Below are positions 52,598 through 64,000 of a stretch of DNA of 64,000 bases, in pieces. Each line of letters begins with the position of its first letter. The stretch's first letter is position 1. Below the pieces are notes generated by a model. The model was given only the letters and a program-made list of their open reading frames with translations, was not told the DNA's origin and did not search any database. A program made the translations under genes and the position numbers. This DNA is from Rhabdornis inornatus (Eukaryota > Chordata > Aves > Passeriformes > Rhabdornithidae), in contig VWZS01002239.1 in the NCBI GenBank assembly GCA_013397075.1, forward strand, positions 572,332-636,331, given 5' to 3'.

Positions 52598-52702
52598 AGA
52601 AACCTAAAAAAAAAAACAAAAAAAACCCCCAACAACAAAAAAGCACCCAAGAAACTCCCAAACAACCAAAAGGGGGGAGGGGAGGGAGAGAGAGAGAGAA
52701 CA
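52598..52702. repeat. A/C-rich tract, then G-rich and (GA)n tract
   Basis: From about 52603 to 52670 the plus strand is nearly all A and C (A11, A8, C5 runs). It is followed by G6-A-G4-A-G3 at about 52672-52687 and GA units to about 52700. The abrupt switch from A/C to G/A is compositional. The G runs are three, one short of a classic four-run quadruplex motif. Confidence 0.8.
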
Positions 52703-52766
52703 TTCAGTTTCAGTGCCTCATTCAATTTAAAAGGTCCATTTCTTTTATCAAGATAAGCTGATATTT

Positions 52767-52793
52767 TAAACAAACAAACAAACAAACAAACAA
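52767..52793. repeat. (CAAA)n microsatellite
   Basis: About six AAAC/CAAA units over 27 bases, ending CAACCACAAAA. It lies 65 bases after the A/C-G/A tract, so the region 52598-52800 is one cluster of low-complexity DNA. The minus frame 52540-52809 spanning it is an artefact. Confidence 0.9.
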
Positions 52794-52809
52794 CCACAAA
52801 AGGCCCCAC

Positions 52810-53999
52810 AGAAGGAGAGTACTTACCAAATTATTATATTACTTTGAGATTCTTGGAAGAATGATATTAATACAAGCAGGTCAGTAAACTAGGAAATATT
52901 TTTAATGAAATCAAAATTTGGTATAGGAAAACACTAATAATAAAGAACACTATAACTTAGCTGACTGACGAGAAATGTCTTCTAAAACTGTCCAATCTTT
53001 TTGCTGACATTACAAATAGCAATATTTTGCTTTGGCAATTATCAGTATGAAATATGGGTCACTTTGTATTCCATCCAAATTCTCCCTATTTTGACTTTCA
53101 TTTGACTGGAACAGGAAATGTCTCTGAAATCTTGATTTTTTTTTTTTTTCAGAAATTAAGTTCTATCTTTTTAATGGCTTTAAAATATTAATTTTTAATT
53201 CTTTTTAGGGACAACTTTTCAGAGTGAAAGAGAAACCTGAGAAGACTCTTGAGAGTCCAGTTTCACTCTGGGCTAAAGAGAGATCAGACTGTCAGTCCCA
53301 TGCTTTGCCTATCTGGTGCAGGCTGGTATCAATTAGTGTATTCCTTGGTTTAACAAGAAATTATTCTCCTGGTCTCTGTTGGCAGGTAGGGATGGCACAG
53401 AAACCATCCATCTGATTACTTTCAACATTTTTTACTGAAAAGAGATGGTACAAGATTTTGTTTTGCTTAGTATTTTGTCAAGTTTCTATGGATGAAAAGG
53501 AGAGTTATACTCCTGAAGCCACATTTAATATGTCTCTTCTCCTGCATAGCATGAAATGAAATACATTGCTTTCATCACTTTGGCTTCCATCACTTTGGCT
53601 TCTACCAGCTCACCTAGGCAATTTTATTTTTCTCTGAATGGATGCTTCTCAATTCTTTCTTTAAAGGCAACCCAGGTAGCAAGCTCCTGTCTACCAGCTC
53701 TCTGGAAAGACAGTATGAGCAGACGCATCCAGCTACAATAGTCAGAAACCTAATTTTCTTTATACCTCCAGGAATACAATCCTTTTTTTCTTATTTTAAG
53801 ACTATGTGCATATGTGCAGGGATGGGTGAATTTTGTTAGCAGATGGAGGGTCACAGGTGGTTTTGCATTGAAACATAATTAAATTACATTGATTAAATGA
53901 AATGTCTGACAAATATATGGCCTACTCGTCCCACTATGAATGGGGCAGATAAAATTCAGCTCCATACTCCAGCAGCAACTGTTTGCTTTCGGAAAGGGA
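52810..53999. other. Non-coding DNA with a small tandem duplication
   Basis: A 15-base unit is duplicated at 53569-53583 and 53584-53598 with one mismatch (CTTTCATCACTTTGG against CTTCCATCACTTTGG). A T15-16 run lies at about 53135-53150 and is followed by CAG, but no coding frame follows that would make it a splice acceptor. Frames are at most 65 codons. Confidence 0.6.
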
Positions 54000-54310
54000 A
54001 ATTAATCTGGAGTGAACTCACTTGATGCTTCCTGACTCTGAATCCTTCATCAAAATTATTCCTCCATCAGCTGGGGATGAGAAAGCAAATAATTCACAAT
54101 TAGCAGGCTTGCCTTTATTTTATTTTATTAGCATTTGCACCAGTCATAGAGTTGCTGATGCCAGAGAACACCTTCCTCATACCCAACAAAATTGCCTCAT
54201 GCATGCCTGGGAAGATCATGCTGATCAACAATAATTAAGAAGGAAGGAGAGTTATTAAAGCTGAAGGCAGCTATCTAATTGCAAATATTGAGTAGCGTAA
54301 TCTTTACCAC
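54000..54310. promoter_or_regulatory. Candidate conserved-like non-coding segment
   Basis: Contains an E-box CAGCTG (54068-54073), TAATTG followed directly by CAAAT (54276-54286), several AATTA/TAATT words and an isolated CpG near 54296, without simple repeats. A 70-codon plus frame (54022-54234) has no family likeness. Weak inference from texture. Confidence 0.2.
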
Positions 54311-57289
54311 AATACGAGGGAACACACTGTAGCTGTTGCTTCATTCTGTTCCATCTCTGAACTCAATTTACACAAAGCAAAAACCTAAGTATAGTCTGAA
54401 TAATTTGCAGACAGGGACTTCAGTGTCTGTCACTGATGTTTGCAAAGACAGTTTGCTATTTACATTTCAGATAATAGGTAATGAAAATTGAATCAGTAAT
54501 AAATACTAGTAAAGGTATAATACAGCAAGGTTTTGAACATCCACAACTCTGCATAGTTTCAAAGCATCATCTCTGTTTATTTATGCATTTAGGAAATACT
54601 CAGAGCTCAATTTAAGGAGTTGTCAAACTTCTATAGATCATTTTGCATCAGTTGGACCAGTAAAGTAAAATCAGATTTTTGTAGGACTGGGACCTTTTTA
54701 ATTAACCGATGTCCAATGAGAACCTCAAACAGAAATCAGTTTAAAAATTCTCAAAGGGCTTCATTTATGTAACATGGGCCAATATAAAAGCTTTCCTCGA
54801 AAGTGATAGAACTATGCTATAACTACTCAAGTATCTTCAATCAACTGACTTGGGTTAGAAACCACTAAAGAAGACATATATTATGGGATATTGTTTTCTT
54901 TCTTTCCAGATGGAAGAAATGAAAGAAGATTTTCCTAAGAATTTAATTCCTTCATTCTTGCTTGTTCAGTAGAACATCACATTTTAGTACAAAGGGTATA
55001 GAATTAAGTTTGATTTCAATATTTTGAAGACTTTGAGACCTTTTATGTTCTTTGATACTTCCTTGGCAGAGGTAAACATGAAGGAAAAAAAAGGTAGATT
55101 ACAAGAAACTCACAGAATTATACAGCTATTCAAGGCTTTAATCTGCAGGGCTATGAATTCTGCAGGATTATTTCAGCTATGTTCTCTTACACATACTTCA
55201 GTGAAGGAAATGCATAGTTACAGAAGACATCACGAAATAGATTGCGTGTACTCTGTTAGTGTGTTTGGTTTAAGTGCATGGGTCAAAAAGTATGTCCTTA
55301 GTGCCTTTCAAATGTTCACATGCATGGTTAGTGCTCATCCTGATATGGTGAATAGATATTGAAGCCTAAATATAATTTTTAAGAATCTTACTTGAAACAG
55401 TAAGTTCTGCACAAAACCAACACAGGATCCTGGTGTGTAGTTTTTTTTTTTTAATAAAGAAAGAACATTAGAATTGCCTGTGTGAAAGATTTTTTTTGGG
55501 GTGTGAGCATGTTAAAAATAATTTGGGGTCTTCTTTTGTGTAAACAATAGCAAATTTAGTTAAAAACAAAGTGCAAATTATTTGAGTTGTCCTTCCTTGG
55601 ACACATATATTTGTTAGGGTTTGTGAGCATACTAGATTTTTCCAGGATAGTCTAGAGATGTTTGTAATGTGACCTCTATAAAATTTTACTTATAGGCGAT
55701 TGTAGTCATTCAGAATCCCCTGGCAAACACTTAAGAGCAGAAGGCTTCCATGTTTTACTGGAAGACAATATGACATTTCCCATCCTGTAGCTGGAAGAAT
55801 TCCTTCTCTTTTCCCAGGAGAGGAAACACAGTCTTCAGAATAATCTCCCACTTGGAAAAGCCACAAACACTGAAAGCAATCTCATGATATGCCACACAAA
55901 GCTACTCAGTTTATTAAAAATCTCATGGGTTGAAAACAAGTTGCTTTCAATGCTCTCTCCAAGACTTTATCTACACAGTTTATTCAGATTCTGAGATAGT
56001 GTTAGTAGCCAAGAAATCTGGTGCTCACATGTTTTCAAACCTACTTGAATCAAAATAAAACACGTTGAGGCAGTATATAGCATTGGGCAAGAGCTAACAT
56101 CATGAACCTGAACTTGTTTTTTAAGATATATGAATGCAAAGAGACAGGATCAAGGCTTCAGCTTTTGGCCAGGCCTGGGGAACCACCCCTCTTGTGGTAG
56201 CTTTCAGCTGTGTGAACATTCCCAGTACGGTTCAGTGCAAAGCCAAAATGGCAGAGCTGGTAATGGCTTGCAAGTGTGACAGACAGGAAGTGCTCTTCAA
56301 GCCATTTACAGCTGAGAGAGAGTTCAGCAGATCTCCATCCACTTTTACAGTTATTATATATTGACTTCTAATTGAGGCTCAATAGCTAGGCATTAATGTT
56401 TAGTTGATAATGCTAGCACTAAATGCACTGGTATCCCTGCTGAGGTGAGTGTCTGAGGGCATATTTTTCTTTGTGAACTCATCAGCCCCAGGGGAACCAG
56501 AGATGAAGGATGATAGACAAGGAATACTTACATAGACAGATACTGATTTCTCCTCTGTCATGACAAGCACCAGTCTCAGCTGCAGGGGAGCAGACTTCAG
56601 CAACCAAAGCTCCTCCAGCCCAGTAACCAGAGTATTCGTATGTGGTACCAGCTTCTATAGAGGTAATCAATCAGTTATTACCTAATAAAAACCTGTTTGG
56701 CCCTCACATTGTCTCCATATTAGATAATTTCAATTCTGAAAATTCAGCTACATATGCAAGTGGTCACAGTGTACTGAGTTCTCAGAAAGCCTTTAACAGG
56801 TCATGAAGGAATCTTCTGAGAAAGCCAGGGGCACAGACATGGAGACAGCTATTTTCTTTTCCAACAAATTTCTCCAGGGTAGAAAACTAATTTCAGTTTT
56901 CAATCCCTTTGTTCTCGCAGAAAGTCCCAGATGCATGTCAAATAGCATAGAAACCTTGTGCAGTCCACTGCTCTCCATCAAAAGCTAAGCTCAGACTAAC
57001 ATCTGAACAAGGTCTGTGAGTTGGAACCCCACAGAGGCTTTTAAACCAGAAGACAGAGGTTTTAACTTTGAAGCTGTCCACCCTCCCTCTTATTGGAATG
57101 CTCATTTTTCTTGGAATTATCCTCAAAGTTAAAATAACTAGAGGATTCTGTTATGTGATAATACAGGAAAGAGAATCAGATGTTTCTGTGAATGTTGCAA
57201 ATGCAGAACTGTGTTCAGGAAACTTTCCTATCTGACCATCCATGAGACCCTCTGTCAGTCACACTTCCACAATCAGAGACTTTCATTGC
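54311..57289. other. Non-coding DNA, nothing identified
   Basis: The best frame, 112 codons at 55024-55362 (plus), has no recognisable domain. A T12 run lies at about 55440-55452. No named repeat. Confidence 0.65.
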
Positions 57290-57780
57290 TGGGACTGAAA
57301 CCCCCTCGCAGCGTGTGGCTCCAGGGACCTGACAGGTGCCCACTTGACCTCCTACACCCCACACTCACACAGTCAGACAAGATTTCCTCACCAGCTCAAC
57401 TCTGCTTCTCATAACAGAGTGCCAGACCTCTGGATCCTTAAAATAATTTAATCTTAGTGTGACACCAGGATAACAGCTCGAGCCAGGTGTCTCAGAAAGG
57501 ACCCTGAACAAAGGAATCCCTGGGCTTTTATACTCTCACAGTTGAAGCCCACAAAAGTCTGTGGTCATTGGCTCCTGCTGTGCCTCTGAGTGCGCCCCTC
57601 ACCCGGCTGTGCCACGGGTCCCCTTGGTTATCAAAGGGTCCCCTTGGTTATCAAAGAGTCCCCTTGGTTATCAAAGGGTCAGCAGTTCCTGGCCCCTTGC
57701 CTTGGGCTCCCACTGCTCAGAGCTCAACCTGCAGCTCACACTGCAGCTGCAAACCGAGCTACTGGCGCTGAATGGATTCC
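57290..57780 (-). mobile_element. LTR-like block with U3-type tandem repeats, minus orientation
   Basis: This block is clearly more GC-rich than its flanks. On the minus strand it shows, in order, a 20-base tandem repeat (57616-57680), a CCAAT box (57567-57571), a TATAAAA box (57526-57532) and an ATTAAA signal (57447-57452). This is the layout of a retroviral LTR with U3 enhancer repeats, CCAAT and TATA about 36 bases apart and poly(A) signal about 80 bases beyond TATA. The text around 57480-57620 also resembles avian LTRs I have seen, but I cannot name the family. The ends are approximate: I found no clean TG...CA with a target duplication. No internal retroviral genes are seen. Confidence 0.55.
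57616..57680. repeat. 20-bp tandem repeat, 3.25 copies
   Basis: The unit GGGTCCCCTTGGTTATCAAA runs at 57616-57635 and 57636-57655, then 57656-57675 with one change (GAGTC), then a partial GGGTC. It sits upstream of the CCAAT and TATA boxes when read on the minus strand, the place of enhancer repeats in an LTR U3 region. It creates three overlapping plus frames (57561-57796) that repeat the same peptide, which are artefacts. Confidence 0.92.
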
Positions 57781-59835
57781 TCAACCATTAACATGAAAAT
57801 TCCAGATACTGCTGATAATACATCTTGCCATTGCAGGATTTCCTTCACAGATTTCACAGCAGCTGTTCTGAAACTTGAATTTATTTTCAGAAGAGCAGGG
57901 TTGAGGGGGAGGGGTGCAAAGCTCTCAAACACAGTCCCCTCAAACATGTTTTCCAGTCTGAACTGCTATTCAAGTCACCTATACTCACAACTGCTTTCTG
58001 ATTAGAAATATACATCAAATGGATATTTGTTCATTCTAGTGTATGGAAAGTAACAATTCCATGTTCAGCAATAAACATGAATGTTTATTACGTGCCATTT
58101 CATTACTTTAGTCATCTAACAGAGAGATAGGAATAAACCCACATGTCTTAGGTGTACAATGCACACTTTGTATGAATTATAGGGAATGCTAAGGGTTAAT
58201 TGAACATAAACATATTGAAATCAAAACATTTTTGGCAGTGATATGGTGAATTGTACCAACTGTCATTTTATTAAATATGTTTACACAGATGAAATTTAAA
58301 ATCAAACTGCTGACTGTATGGATCACATTGTTAAATCAGTTGGAATCCTTCTGGATCACACTTTACTGTCTGATGTGTGTCTAAACATCATAAAGTGCTG
58401 TACCCAAGAATTGAGAGGTAGAGTGAGTACTATTTACTTTACAATCAGAAAGGATGCCCCAGAGCAGGGCATCAGGCAAGTTTCTGATCACAAGTGACAT
58501 CCAATTGAAAAGTCTGTTCATGGTTTGGGGACCCAAACCAGAGAATCCATGGTCAGGAATAGGCTTGGCTATGGTGGCAGCTGTAACTCAGGCAGAGACC
58601 AGGTTCAAGAACTTCTGCCTGAAATCAGCTCCTATGGGCCAGCCCTTGTGAGCCTTCTACTGGAGCTGTCAGGGAGCCTCTCCTACTGTGCCAAAGTTGG
58701 CTCTGAGCTCAGGCAGATAAAACCCCACGATGGGAGAGGATTTTCTCAGGGTCCTTCCAGCACAATTGTTTACATGCAAGCATGCTACTGTTGTGAAGGA
58801 TTCAGCACTTCAGCTAGATAATTTTATCTATCCAGCCCACTGCAAATGTGAAGTAAATTACTTGGCAATTGCAGAAGAGTAGGGGATGTGTGAGGAGTCA
58901 ATTAAGAAGAGTCAGCTGAGAAAAGGAAATTTGTTATGACATGGTAAGTTGGTTATTTATAATTATTGGTAGCTTTCCTAAAGATTTTTGACTTCCATAG
59001 GGTTAGCCACCTTCTAGTGTCTCATTGTCTTCTAACGAGGAAGAACGGACAAATGGGGGAGCATTTAATTTTTCAGATTTACTGCCTAATTTTCTGAGTG
59101 TTGTGTAATTCAGCTCAATTACCCAAGACAAAGAAATGTCAACAGATTGCTTTTATTTCATTAAAATCTGCTATTGGAAATCACCTCTGAAGATGTACAT
59201 CTTTCTTGGAAAATATTGCAAAATTAGCTGGATGTATTTTATATTTTTCCAATTCTTCACGCATTGGTTATTAAAACTTCATGCTACTCACTGGATACAA
59301 ATTAGTCTAGTGGTTAAATCCGATGCAAAAGCATGTTTCATCTAAAACAGGGGAAAAAAGAGTGGAAGACAAATGAACAAAATAAATGGATTTATTTTAA
59401 ATGCCCTTAATCCTGGGAAAAAAACCAATGAAACTATTTCATGAAATAATTTCTCAAAAAAATGCGCCTCAAACCAGTATTGCATGAGTGGTTTTCAGAA
59501 TTACAACTTGTATTTTCACTTTTATCCAAAATAAATGTCACAAAATTTCCAACTCCGTTATTGTGCTGAGCTCTCAGTAATAATGGTATGGTTTAGTCTA
59601 TGACAGAAGTTGACCTTTTCAAGTTGCTTACTGCTTTGGTTTTTTCCTTTTGATTAATTTTAGTAACTATTTTGATAAGTGCTATGTATGAGTAGGTACC
59701 ATGATCCCAGAAGTCAGAGGTCTCTGATTTTTGCCATTTATGTCATTACTTGTTTTGAGATTGAAGTCCCCAGTATTTCAATGCCTTCCATTTGGCTCTT
59801 CTAAAATAGGACTGAATTATTTTAAATCTATAGTG
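57781..59835. other. Non-coding DNA; GC-richer unidentified part at 58440-58760
   Basis: The part 58440-58760 is less AT-rich than the rest and looks like it could be an old repeat, but I cannot assign it. It contains a perfect 9-bp-stem hairpin at 58521-58540 (TGGTTTGGG/CCCAAACCA, 2-base loop). A 98-codon plus frame (58525-58821) over it has no family likeness. Elsewhere nothing is identified. Confidence 0.55.
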
Positions 59836-59920
59836 ATGAAATAATGAGTGCTTGCACAGAGATTTGAGAATATAAAGTGCTCTATAAATACCAAGCTTTA
59901 TTATTACCAGTCTATAATGG
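59836..59920 (+). mobile_element. Possible ancient L3/CR1-like or SINE 3' tail
   Basis: The segment passes from a TTTGAGA word (59863-59869) through AAAGTGCTCTATAAATACC (59875-59893) to TTATTATTA (59899-59907). This follows the pattern of old amniote LINE (L3/CR1-3) and tail-sharing SINE 3' ends, where a GTGCTATATAA-like word precedes a short (ATT)n tail. The preceding 100 bases show no clear body. The likeness covers only about 60 bases, so chance is possible. Confidence 0.4.
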
Positions 59921-62900
59921 AAGAATGCAATCCTGGAAGGAAACCAACAATGAATTCAAAGCTGAGGGATTAACGCTAATGATTTCAGGGGAAAGAGCAA
60001 ATTTAGCCTGAGATGTGTGTGTTGTATAAACACATTTTTAGAGACCTCACACTACGTTCAAATGCTGCCCTGTCACACGAATCCCAACAAAAGTACAACA
60101 ATTTTATGCTTTTTTATGCTTTTTTTTAAGGAACAGAAAGATCTCAAAGCACTTGCAGATCACAAATACACTATAACCTTAATCTGGTCGCTGGGAAATG
60201 GTATTGGATATCTAGTTAGAGTTTGGCCCAGGATGTCTTGGGTATTTACAACAATAGGGCTTGCTGCACTAACCTCACAGTTAACGCTGCCTAATACAGC
60301 ACACAATTCCAGGCGTATGGACAGTGGAATAACAGCTCCCTCCCCAGTATCTTCTATGTCACAGGGTGTTTATACCCTGGTACAGTATGTTAGTCCATTC
60401 TTGACCTGTGGTTCCTCTGATGTTTAACAACACTGTGATCATGGCCAAGCATTCAGGAGATCAGAGCTTTGCTGTATGGCTTTATGCATATCTACCTCTT
60501 TCTCTGTGTTGCTTTCTTCCACAGATCCTCTTTTATTTTTTCCTCAAGTGAGCACTATAGTGGAGCAGGTAATGTCATTATTTTATGTAATTTTCTTTTT
60601 CATACAGAAGGTGTTCAATTTCAGTCTACTTTGACCTCCACATTAGTTTAATACCAGAACAATATTGTGTTCCAATTATATTTTATTTTTATATCTTTAT
60701 TTTTATTGAGGTTAGCTTGAGACACAGAGTTTGAGAACTCAAATGCAATAGAGTTGCTGATAGTTAAGCAACAATATTAAGAGTTGTGATCCAACTTTTC
60801 TACTTATTTGTCACCAAAGTCAGGAACCACAAACTTATGAAGCACTATCTAAAGTGTTATGAACTTGGAATTCTGTTGCTGTCGAAGTCCAAAACTGATC
60901 TAACTTAAGCAGCTCTGAATAGAGCAGGCCTGTATTTATTATCTTCAGGACATAGTGCTGGGGGAAGAAATTGCTTCCATAATTATCAGACTCCTGTGCA
61001 AATTAAATTACTGTAATTATTTCTGCAATTTTGAATTGTCTGCTAGAAGGCTTACTAAAAAAACAGGCAGAAGTCTTGGGCTTACAGCAGTGCACTGTAA
61101 TGCATTGAAGCAATTGAAGTATCCGTCCATACACTCCAGGAGGGAGTTTGTTGTGTATGGGGTTTCTGAGGCAGCAGGAACTGATTTTATCCAGCAGCAG
61201 GGAGAGGTAAAATATGTGAGTATAGGCACACCTATACACAGCAAACCTCCTAACTCTTTGTCATAACATATTATTACACTTATTTTTATTTATCTGTGGG
61301 AAGAAAATCCAGTTCTAGGGTGTCAGAGATTGTAATCTGGAGAATTAATTTCAGATCAGGAAAAAGTGTATAGGTTCTAAGTCAGAAAAAGAGGACAGCT
61401 CAGGAGAGAGTTGTGGAGTACCTTAGCTAGTATCTTAGGAAGTTTGAAAGCAAGCAAATGACACAGACTGATAGCATCCTGTGAGTAGCAATCATGGTGT
61501 GGTGGCTTAGTGGATTAATATACTCAAAACCTTTCTTCTCTTGCTCATCACCTAAACATTCTTCAGGGAGTGGATACATGAATGCTGAGAGGGAAAGCAT
61601 TTTCATACTAAAGATTTATTGTAGAAACCTAGTTCTATTGAGGAAGGTTATGATTTATATCTCACAGTCCTTAAAACCTTCTAGAGAAGTAGGATTTGAC
61701 ACACATTTGGGTATTTCCTTCTAACTAATCTGGAATCGTTTCCATGATGCACTCCTTTGACTGGATTTTATCATGATGAATCTATATGCCTAAATGAGGA
61801 TAGAGACTTCTGCTGTATAAACAATAATAGTATGAGAGAAAAAGAGCTTTTTAAAAATTTGTGATGTCCACATTATAAGCAATGTAGATAAGGGTTTTAT
61901 TTTAAAAAAATAATATATGCTTTAAAATCTTACAGCATACCATTATAATATAGAGAGCAGAAATACTAAACTAAGTGAGAACTGGTTGGAAATTTCCAGA
62001 GAGTACTGAAAAGTTTTCACTTCACATCGAATAATTAAGTTTCATCTGAAACAAAGTCTTGAACCACAATTCTTGGTATTATAATCACTAGGATATATAG
62101 GCAATTTTGCACCCTTCTTTTCTTACTCTCTTGGGCTCAGTTAATTAATATTCATGTAAAACATAGCTACTCTAGCAGAGAGGATTGAAAAGAAACTATT
62201 GCATAATAACAAATGTATTTGAAGGTAATTTATTCAGCTTCTTTGTATGGAAACAAGGATCAAATCCTGTTCAACACGAGGCAAAAGAGAGCCAGAATTT
62301 GCTAAGTAAGTTGTACAATCACTAAAAGCAATTCTGCGGCATGGCTTCCTCAGTTAAGAGTTTTTTTCCTAGGAAACCTAGGCTGTAATAAATGGTATAG
62401 TAAATCCATTTTTTAACCTTCATAGTGCCAGATTAAAGTCAACCTGAAAAATGTGTCCTCTGGCCTCCTGTAGCCATTGCAAAATCAGCATAAAATCCCT
62501 TGATCCTGTCTGATTTGAAAGCAATGCACTTGTCAACCTACACCTGATCCAGGCACATCATATTTTCCCAGGTGAGTAGTGCAACAAAACACAGGTTGAC
62601 TATTTAGTTATCACAGGTATTTCATATCTTGAAATCTTGAAATCCCAGAAATGCCCATGGAATAGTAAAAGGACTACCTATCCATCCTCAGAATTTTCTG
62701 AAATGTTGAGACCCTCAAGACAACTGAAGATTGTCCTTATATTGTCAGTTATCCCTAGGGTATCAACAAGAAAAGTGACAATTCATACTGCTCTCTTTCA
62801 ACAATATAGTCCTTCCTATTCCCCATGATAAAATACTAATGATACAGGATCCTTTTCACAAGAGATGCATTTAAAATTGGTTTACTTACGTTGTACCAAG

Positions 62901-64000
62901 TGTTGAGCATGTTACCATCAACAATGCCTTTTTTAAAGGTTGTCTCAAGCTTAAACCTACATCTTATTGTAACCAGTTTTGTAAGTCAATGAGCACTGGA
63001 CAGAAAATGAAATCTCTATGTTCCTGAGAATATTATTTCAGCAATAGGTACTGCTTGCTAAAGATAACTTGAGCATCATCAATGGACATATATTATATAT
63101 ATAATGGACAGCACAGCTGCATCTGCAACATTACGGTATGTGCTTTTGAATATATAATGTAAAAAAGAGTAAAGCTGAGGACACCTATAATGCCCAGAAG
63201 TAATTTGTTTCATCTCTCAGCTGTCTTCCTAAAATATGTCTTAAATATCCTTAAATGTAATTTAAAACTCAAATGATGCAGAAATTTTTGCTGCAGCAAA
63301 CAGGTCAAAATCCAGTACACCAAGTTATCAATGGAAAGTAAAATTAAGTTTTTATTTACTAAGTGGGGCATTGTCAAGCCTTATCCTGAATTGTGACCTT
63401 TGTCAGATCTGTAGACACCGTAAGAAAAAGCTGCAAACCAAACTGAAGGACGACTTTTGTACACAGTCCCACTCTGTTTGTTCCAGGAAGTGAGAAACCT
63501 TAAAAAAACCTGTTGAATCAAGCTCAGAGTCTTGCTGAGGAAAGAAAAAAGTAATTAAAGATCAAATATGTTCCTTATTAAGAACCTAAGCTAGCTAGTG
63601 CTACTATGGAATATAATGTTCCTGAGAGTGGCATCTGCAGTACCACCTAAAGAAACAAAATTGCACTTTTTGTGCTGCTAAATAATTTCAAAGAAAGAAA
63701 ATTAGTTCCTCCACTAATCTTCTACCCCAGAAACACTTTTGAAATGTTATATATGATGTCAGTAATCTCCTAAACCAGCAGGAATTCAATGGCTGAATAT
63801 CTGTGACCTTTAGCTTTGAATCTTTTAATTATGCTTTTACATTTAGCTATTTATCAGATTTACATATTCCCCAATGTAAACTAAGACTCCTGGAGTTTTG
63901 CTGGGCCACTTAGAGTGAAGTACATTTTGTGACTGAGGTCTATCTGTCTTGGTTTATTTCACAGGCATATCCCACAGTAAGTCCTCTTGCTGGCTTAGCA
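59921..64000. other. Non-coding AT-rich DNA, nothing identified
   Basis: The 136-codon plus frame at 60017-60427 has no recognisable domain and ordinary AT-rich composition. A 103-codon plus frame at 60955-61266 and its minus-strand counterparts are likewise unrecognised. Short AT palindromic DNA lies near 63088-63103. No named repeat up to the window end. Confidence 0.65.

Noticed and set aside
52672..52690. G-quadruplex candidate
   Set aside because: Only three clear runs of three or more G are present; the fourth needed run is missing.
53135..53160. Polypyrimidine tract plus CAG as a splice acceptor
   Set aside because: No coding frame with a matching donor follows, and T runs are common here.
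60017..60427. 136-codon plus open frame
   Set aside because: Same reasons; no recognisable motif and no supporting exon structure.
61494..61560. tRNA-like start (GTGGCTTAGTGGATTA)
   Set aside because: It resembles a D-arm region only. No matching acceptor stem, anticodon arm or T-arm consensus follows at the right distance.
1..64000. CRISPR arrays, operons, ribosome binding sites or other prokaryotic features
   Set aside because: None present. The CR1 and LTR content and overall texture are those of vertebrate nuclear DNA.

Overview
The window looks like nuclear DNA of a bird. The strongest evidence is a degenerate CR1 LINE 3' end at about 49963-50554. It has the typical avian CR1 end of ORF2, the 3' region and the terminal ATTCTRTGAT-type repeats. 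It is joined to a solo LTR that I recognise as a common avian endogenous retrovirus LTR type. The rest is AT-rich, CpG-poor, single-copy-looking DNA with simple repeats. A passerine is plausible but the sequence does not prove it.

I find no gene I can support. The longest ATG frames are 141 codons (6058-6483, +), 138 (49731-50147, -, antisense to the LTR and CR1) and 136 (60017-60427, +). None resembles a known family, and none comes with convincing splice-site and coding patterns. I see no tRNA, rRNA, CRISPR array or bacterial-type signal. The window is best read as a gene desert or part of a very large intron.

Layout: 1-27.4 kb is mostly featureless desert with a perfect 11-bp-stem hairpin (3976-4000), a long poly(T) tract (12641-12689) and two stretches that look like candidate conserved regulatory DNA (9180-9600; 20160-20600, CpG-dense). 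At 27.5 kb an (AT)n palindrome holds the only N in the sequence. At 28.6-28.95 kb there may be a very decayed retroviral zinc-knuckle trace. At 31.66-32.21 kb lies a striking 73-79 bp inverted repeat with a 394-bp loop, abutted by a (CCTT)12 microsatellite. From 39 to 46 kb there are simple repeats. From 46.5 to 57.8 kb the window is richest in retroelement traces: an LTR-like block near 46.5-46.83 kb, the solo LTR plus CR1 at 49.39-50.55 kb, and an LTR-like block with 20-bp tandem repeats near 57.3-57.8 kb. All three LTR-like blocks read on the minus strand and the CR1 on the plus strand. A possible ancient L3/CR1-like or SINE tail lies near 59.84-59.92 kb.

Most function here, if any, would be regulatory or structural. 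Calls of conserved regulatory DNA are judgements from motif content only, because no alignment was possible.
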